Shown piece after piece: positions 60,417 to 64,000 of a DNA stretch of 64,000 nt. Origin of the DNA: Synoicihabitans lomoniglobus (GTDB lineage: Bacteria; Verrucomicrobiota; Verrucomicrobiia; Opitutales; Opitutaceae); NCBI RefSeq assembly GCF_029023725.1, contig NZ_CP119075.1, positions 4,459,501-4,523,500 on the forward strand, written 5' to 3'. The notes beneath the pieces are model-generated. The model did not search any database, had not been told where the DNA came from, and saw nothing but the letters and a program-made list of their open reading frames with translations. Every line of letters starts with the position of its first letter. Within the stretch, counting starts at the first letter, position 1. The position numbers and the translations under genes are program-made.

Positions 60417-61745
60417 CTAGGCGTCGAGATCGATCGCGCGCGGCAAAGCCGCTTCGCTGTCTCGCGCGCGCACCAGTTCGCGCCGCAGCCAATCAAGCGC
60501 GGCGTTGACCGCCCGCCGATTGACGGCGTCACGACGACCTGGATACCGCAGTCGCTTCGACCACACCCCGACCGGCGTGTAGAGCGCCACAAACATCGTG
60601 CCGATCGGGTTCTCGTTGGTGCCCCCGCAGGGACCGGCAAATCCGGTGATGGCGAGCCCGTAGTCGGCGCCGAGTTTTTCCGCCGCGCCTGCCGCCATCG
60701 CGACGGCGTTTTCCGCACTCACCGCGCCGTGCTGCATGAGAATGTCCTCCGGCACATCCAGGAGCTGCATTTTGGACTGGTTGGAGTAGCACACCGAACC
60801 ACCCGCAAAAAACTTGGTCGCCCCGCAGATGTCGGTGAACGCGCTCGCCAACATGCCTCCGGTGGCCGTCTCCGCCACCGCGAGGGTTGCCTCGGCGGCG
60901 CGCAACATGTCCGCGCAATGCTTGGCCAGTGAATCATGCCCGAAACCCATGAAGTTTTCTCCGAGCAATTTCGCACACTTCTCCGCGATCGCCTGCACGT
61001 CGTCGGCGGACAGGTCGGCGCTGGCCGAACTCAGGCGACAATCGACCTGCCCTTGGTGGGCGCAAAAGGCGACATTGAGCCGACCGGCATGCGCTTGAAA
61101 AATGGGCTGCAAACGCGTCTCCAGCGCCGACTCGCCGATACCCGCCGTGCGCAACTGCACGTAGACTTCCCCTTCCGTGAGCAACCCGAGCGCGGCGAGC
61201 TTGGGCAACACCTGCTCGGTCAGCATGGGCTGCAATTCGTTGGGCGGACCCGGCAGCATGACCAACACCTTGCCATCCGCCGCATACCACAACCCCGGAG
61301 CCGTGCCGTGGGCGTTGGGGATGACTTCCCCGTCGGCGAAACGGTAGGCCTGCTTGAGATTGTTATCCGTCATGCGCCGACCAAACGATTTGAACCGCTC
61401 CAACATCGCCGCCTCGATCGCGGGATCGAAAACCAGTTTCTGTCCCAATGCCTCCGCAATCACTTCGCGCGTGCGATCGTCACACGTCGGCCCCAGCCCG
61501 CCGGTCGTGATCACGACATCGGCCCGCGCCCAACTCTCGCGAAATTGGGCCGTGATGGATTCGATGTCGTCGGAGATCGTAACATTGCGCGAGAGTTGCG
61601 TTCCGCGTTTCCGCAGTTCTTGTCCCACGAACGTCAAATGACCGTTGGCCGTGAGCCCCAGCAACAGCTCGTCGCCGAGCGTGATGAGCTCGAAATTAAC
61701 CCGCTTTGAGGAAGCGCTGAGTTGGGAGGGAGACGGAGAAACCAT
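60417..61745 (-). CDS. cinA: CinA-like protein (MoaB-like domain plus nicotinamide-nucleotide amidase domain)
   Basis: A 442-residue two-domain protein. Residues about 15-185 are the MoaB/MogA-like pyrophosphatase-type domain (ELITLGDELLLG, VITTGGLGPTCDD, VIPNAHGTAPGLWY, MLPGPPNE). Residues about 270-430 are the PncC-type amidase domain (AETATGG at 291-297, GGSVCYSNQSK, HGAVSAENAVAMA, GFAGPCGGTNENPIGTMFVAL). CinA proteins deamidate NMN in pyridine-nucleotide salvage. The usual amidase motif is AESxTGG with a nucleophilic Ser; here it is Thr293. Length is normal. It is convergent with purC and divergent from uvrC (85 bp between starts). Confidence 0.9.
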   Translation of the reverse strand: MVSPSPSQLSASSKRVNFELITLGDELLLGLTANGHLTFVGQELRKRGTQLSRNVTISDDIESITAQFRESWARADVVITTGGLGPTCDDRTREVIAEALGQKLVFDPAIEAAMLERFKSFGRRMTDNNLKQAYRFADGEVIPNAHGTAPGLWYAADGKVLVMLPGPPNELQPMLTEQVLPKLAALGLLTEGEVYVQLRTAGIGESALETRLQPIFQAHAGRLNVAFCAHQGQVDCRLSSASADLSADDVQAIAEKCAKLLGENFMGFGHDSLAKHCADMLRAAEATLAVAETATGGMLASAFTDICGATKFFAGGSVCYSNQSKMQLLDVPEDILMQHGAVSAENAVAMAAGAAEKLGADYGLAITGFAGPCGGTNENPIGTMFVALYTPVGVWSKRLRYPGRRDAVNRRAVNAALDWLRRELVRARDSEAALPRAIDLDA

Positions 61746-61830
61746 TGGCAGACCACTAAACTAAGTTAAACTCCCCATTTTTCCAGCGACCGGTTCAATT
61801 CATTTTGAATGATCCCTTTAGACTAACTCG

Positions 61831-63300
61831 ATGAGCGCCTCCCCCGAATTGAAAGAAAAGGTCCGCCGCCTGCCCGAAAAGCCCGGCGTCTACCTGATGA
61901 AAGACCGCCTGGGGCGCATCATCTATGTCGGCAAAGCCAAGGCGCTTAAAAAGCGGGTCGGCACCTATTTCACCCCGTCTCGCTCCCACGCCCACTCGCC
62001 CAAAATCCGTGCGCTCATCGATATGATCGCCGATTTCGACACCATTGAGGTCAAGTCCGAGCCCGAAGCCCTGCTGCTCGAAGGCCGCCTCATCAAGCAG
62101 TGGAAACCGAAATACAACACCGACTTCATCGACGACAAACGCTTCCTGCTCGTGCGAGTCGACCTCGGTGAACCTCTGCCCCGCTTCCGCCTCACCCGCT
62201 TCCGCAAGGACAACCGTTCGCGCTACTTCGGCCCCTTCGCCCACAGTGGCCTGTTGCGCAAAACCCTCGTCCAAATGCGCCGTCAGTTCGGCATCCTGCT
62301 CGGCGACTCCACCCCGCAACGCCTGCCCGACGGCCGCTGGCGGCTCTACGACGACGTGCGCCAGGAAATTTACGGCCACATCAACGAAGTCACCGTCGAC
62401 GACTACCGCGCCCGCGTCGACGAAGCCTGTGCCTTCCTCGACGGCAAGTCCCGCGAATGGCTCGAATCCCTGCGCGAGGAAATGCAGGCCGCCGCCGCCA
62501 AACAGGCCTTTGAAAAAGCGGCCGAGCTGCGCGACATCGTGTTCGCGCTCGAAGGCACGTTGCAAAAAACCCGCCGCTTCGAACGCGACCATCCCGTCGT
62601 GCGCACCGACGACGAAGCGCTCGGCCGCCTGCGCGACGCCCTCGCCCTGCCCGCCGTGCCCGAACACATGGAGTGCTTCGACATCTCGCACATCAGCGGC
62701 ACCTACGTCGTCGCCTCCATGGTGCACTTCACGCACGGCAAACCCGACAAAGCCCAGTATCGCCGGTTCAAGATTAAGAGCTTCATCGGCAACGACGACT
62801 TCCGCGCCATGGAAGAAGTCGTTGGCCGCCGCTACCGCCGCCTCCGTGACGAAGGCCGCGCCCTGCCCGACCTCGTCGTGATCGACGGCGGCCGCGGCCA
62901 GATCGGGGCCGCGTTAAAGAGCTTCGTCGCCCTCGACCTCGAACCGCCCGCCCTGATCGGCCTGGCGAAGAAACACGAGACCATCATCTTCCACGACGAA
63001 CGCGAACCGCTGAACCTCGGCCTCACCGACCCCGGCCTGCAACTCCTCCAACGCCTCCGCGACGAAGCCCACCGCTTTGCCAACACCTTCAACGCCGACC
63101 TGCGGAGTAAGAAGATCAAGGAGTCCATTCTGGACGATTTTCCCGGCCTCGGTCCCGCCCGCCGCACGGCGTTGCTCGATCACTTTGGCAGCATCGACAA
63201 ACTCAAAGCCGCCAGCGCCACCGCCCTCGCCGAAGTCCCCGGCATCGGCGACAAATTCGCCAGAGACCTCCAAGCCTTCCTGCGGCAGGATGCGCCCTGA
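61831..63300 (+). CDS. uvrC: UvrC-type excinuclease subunit lacking the cysteine cluster
   Basis: A 489-residue nuclease of nucleotide-excision repair. It has the GIY-YIG domain (about 15-95: GVYLMKDRLGRIIYVGKA), a UVR domain (about 205-245: MQAAAAKQAFEKAAELRDIV), the RNase-H-like second nuclease (about 275-425: ECFDISHISGTYVVASMV, VVIDGGRGQIGAA, LRDEAHRFA) and C-terminal helix-hairpin-helix motifs (FPGLGPARRTALLDHFGS, VPGIGDKFA). Unlike typical UvrC (about 600 residues), the linker after the GIY-YIG domain (about 130-195) holds no cysteine; the only Cys residues are 200 and 282. The four-Cys iron-sulfur motif is therefore missing. It is too long and too complete to be a Cho-type single nuclease. 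A zeta-toxin-like gene follows after 15 bp. Confidence 0.9.
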   Translation: MSASPELKEKVRRLPEKPGVYLMKDRLGRIIYVGKAKALKKRVGTYFTPSRSHAHSPKIRALIDMIADFDTIEVKSEPEALLLEGRLIKQWKPKYNTDFIDDKRFLLVRVDLGEPLPRFRLTRFRKDNRSRYFGPFAHSGLLRKTLVQMRRQFGILLGDSTPQRLPDGRWRLYDDVRQEIYGHINEVTVDDYRARVDEACAFLDGKSREWLESLREEMQAAAAKQAFEKAAELRDIVFALEGTLQKTRRFERDHPVVRTDDEALGRLRDALALPAVPEHMECFDISHISGTYVVASMVHFTHGKPDKAQYRRFKIKSFIGNDDFRAMEEVVGRRYRRLRDEGRALPDLVVIDGGRGQIGAALKSFVALDLEPPALIGLAKKHETIIFHDEREPLNLGLTDPGLQLLQRLRDEAHRFANTFNADLRSKKIKESILDDFPGLGPARRTALLDHFGSIDKLKAASATALAEVPGIGDKFARDLQAFLRQDAP

Positions 63301-63315
63301 CCGAAACCCAACGGC

Positions 63316-64000
63316 ATGAAGAAAATCCTGATTATCGCCGGACCCAATGGGGCGGGAAAGACCACTTTCGCCGAAGAGTTTCTCCCTCACGAAGCGGGTT
63401 GCCCCGAGTTCGTAAATGCAGACCTGATCGCCGCCGGACTGAGCCCGTTTCGCCCCGATCACGTCGCTTTCACCGCCGGACGCCTCATGCTCAATCGCCT
63501 TCGCGCCCTGTCATCCACCGGACAGAATTTCGCCTTTGAGACCACCCTGGCGACCAGAAGCTACCTCCGCATGATTCCCGCATGGCAGGCGCTCGGCTAT
63601 CGCGTGAAGCTCTACTTCCTCAAACTCCCCGACCCAGAAATTGCGATAGCGCGGGTGGCACGCCGGGTTCGTTTGGGCGGACATGACATTCCGGCGGATA
63701 CGATTCGACGCCGCCATGAACGAGGTTGGAAAAACCTCCAGAACGACTACCGGCATATCGTAGACGAATGGGCGATCTACGACGCCGCCAGTGCACCTGC
63801 ACATTTGCTGGCCACCGGAATCCGTGTCCCACCTCATACCACCATGGAAGAAGCGGCTCCCTATCAACCGACCTCCACCTCGCCAACCACTGTGCAGCTT
63901 TCTGATGACCCGGATTTTCAGGGGGCGGAGGCCGCTTTCAAGCGGGCCGCCATCAATGCCATCAACCGCTCCCGGGCCGCCGGCCTGGAACCCATCATCG
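63316..64000 (+). CDS. Zeta-toxin-like P-loop protein, 3'-incomplete at the window edge
   Basis: The frame is open from ATG 63316 to the end of the window (228 residues visible). It starts MKKILIIAGPNGAGKTTFAEEF, a Walker A loop, and continues with FVNADLIAAGLSPF and FAFETTLATRSYL, both typical of zeta-toxin/AAA-type small kinases. The region RVRLGGHDIPADTIRRRHERGW matches the lid. Residues about 200-228 (DPDFQGAEAAFKRAAINAINRSRAAGLEPI) look like a small helical module often found as a separate partner protein next to such genes, here joined in frame. It starts 15 bp after uvrC. A toxin function is only one option; chromosomal members may be housekeeping kinases. No antitoxin can be assigned because the window ends. 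Confidence 0.75.
   Translation, partial: MKKILIIAGPNGAGKTTFAEEFLPHEAGCPEFVNADLIAAGLSPFRPDHVAFTAGRLMLNRLRALSSTGQNFAFETTLATRSYLRMIPAWQALGYRVKLYFLKLPDPEIAIARVARRVRLGGHDIPADTIRRRHERGWKNLQNDYRHIVDEWAIYDAASAPAHLLATGIRVPPHTTMEEAAPYQPTSTSPTTVQLSDDPDFQGAEAAFKRAAINAINRSRAAGLEPII

Overview
The window is GC-rich bacterial chromosome and most likely comes from a member of the Verrucomicrobiota, probably Opitutales/Opitutaceae. This is inferred from gene content: several S1-type sulfatases, a PVC-type dehydrogenase-cytochrome c protein, a neutral-ceramidase-like domain, an M81 (MlrC-like) protein, many hybrid histidine kinases and DUF11/SdrD_B-type secreted proteins. No rRNA or species marker is present to prove it. 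LAYOUT. (1) Bases 1-471 hold the remains of a PIN-domain toxin gene. (2) 795-6203 is a polyol (probably mannitol) catabolic unit: long-chain mannitol dehydrogenase, an NCS1-like permease and a PfkB fructokinase, all leftward, with a divergent GntR-HTH/LacI-fold regulator. The intergenic region carries three copies of an 8-bp half-site, two of them as an inverted repeat. (3) 6367-26980 is a very compact leftward 13-gene cluster whose gaps are at most 32 bp and which contains many 4-bp overlaps. In transcription order it encodes an SDR dehydrogenase, aldehyde dehydrogenase, sulfatase, sulfatase-HEAT-ceramidase-like fusion, PVC dehydrogenase/cytochrome c, LamG-like secreted protein, MFS transporter, MlrC-like protein, enolase-superfamily dehydratase, sulfatase, double amidohydrolase, sulfatase and esterase. 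It looks like a dedicated operon for desulfation, uptake and oxidation of an unknown sulfated and esterified compound; no glycoside hydrolase or polysaccharide lyase is visible in it. (4) 26981-29848 is a repeat-rich zone: nested inverted repeats, a tandem array whose units contain the 3' end of the adjacent tRNA-Glu plus its terminator, and an intact 1.7-kb insertion sequence (AbrB-like ORF plus DDE transposase) that split the last repeat and is flanked by a 21-bp direct repeat; then tRNA-Glu(UUC). (5) 30008-44320 is a signalling block: an H-NOX heme sensor with its HNOBA hybrid kinase, a large soluble hybrid kinase, a membrane kinase with a degenerate ATP site, a divergent LuxR-type response regulator, a REC-kinase protein and a four-PAS kinase. 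(6) 44410-58013 is a leftward cluster of five secreted or outer-membrane proteins of the DUF11/SdrD_B type, including a 1540-residue protein with a predicted C-terminal beta-barrel and two large paralogues; a second REC-kinase (58257-59357) closes the far side. (7) 59479-64000 is housekeeping: purC, cinA, a short uvrC, then a zeta-toxin-like P-loop protein cut by the window end. HOW IT WORKS TOGETHER. The most novel unit is regions 5 and 6. An 18-bp dyad (CTGGGTAGTAGCACCCAG and close variants) occurs three times, always noncoding and about 58-83 bp upstream of a leftward start: the first DUF11 gene, the last DUF11 gene, and the four-PAS kinase. This links the kinases and the surface-protein genes into one putative regulon. 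The DUF11/barrel proteins may form an uncharacterised cell-envelope structure controlled by the flanking two-component proteins.
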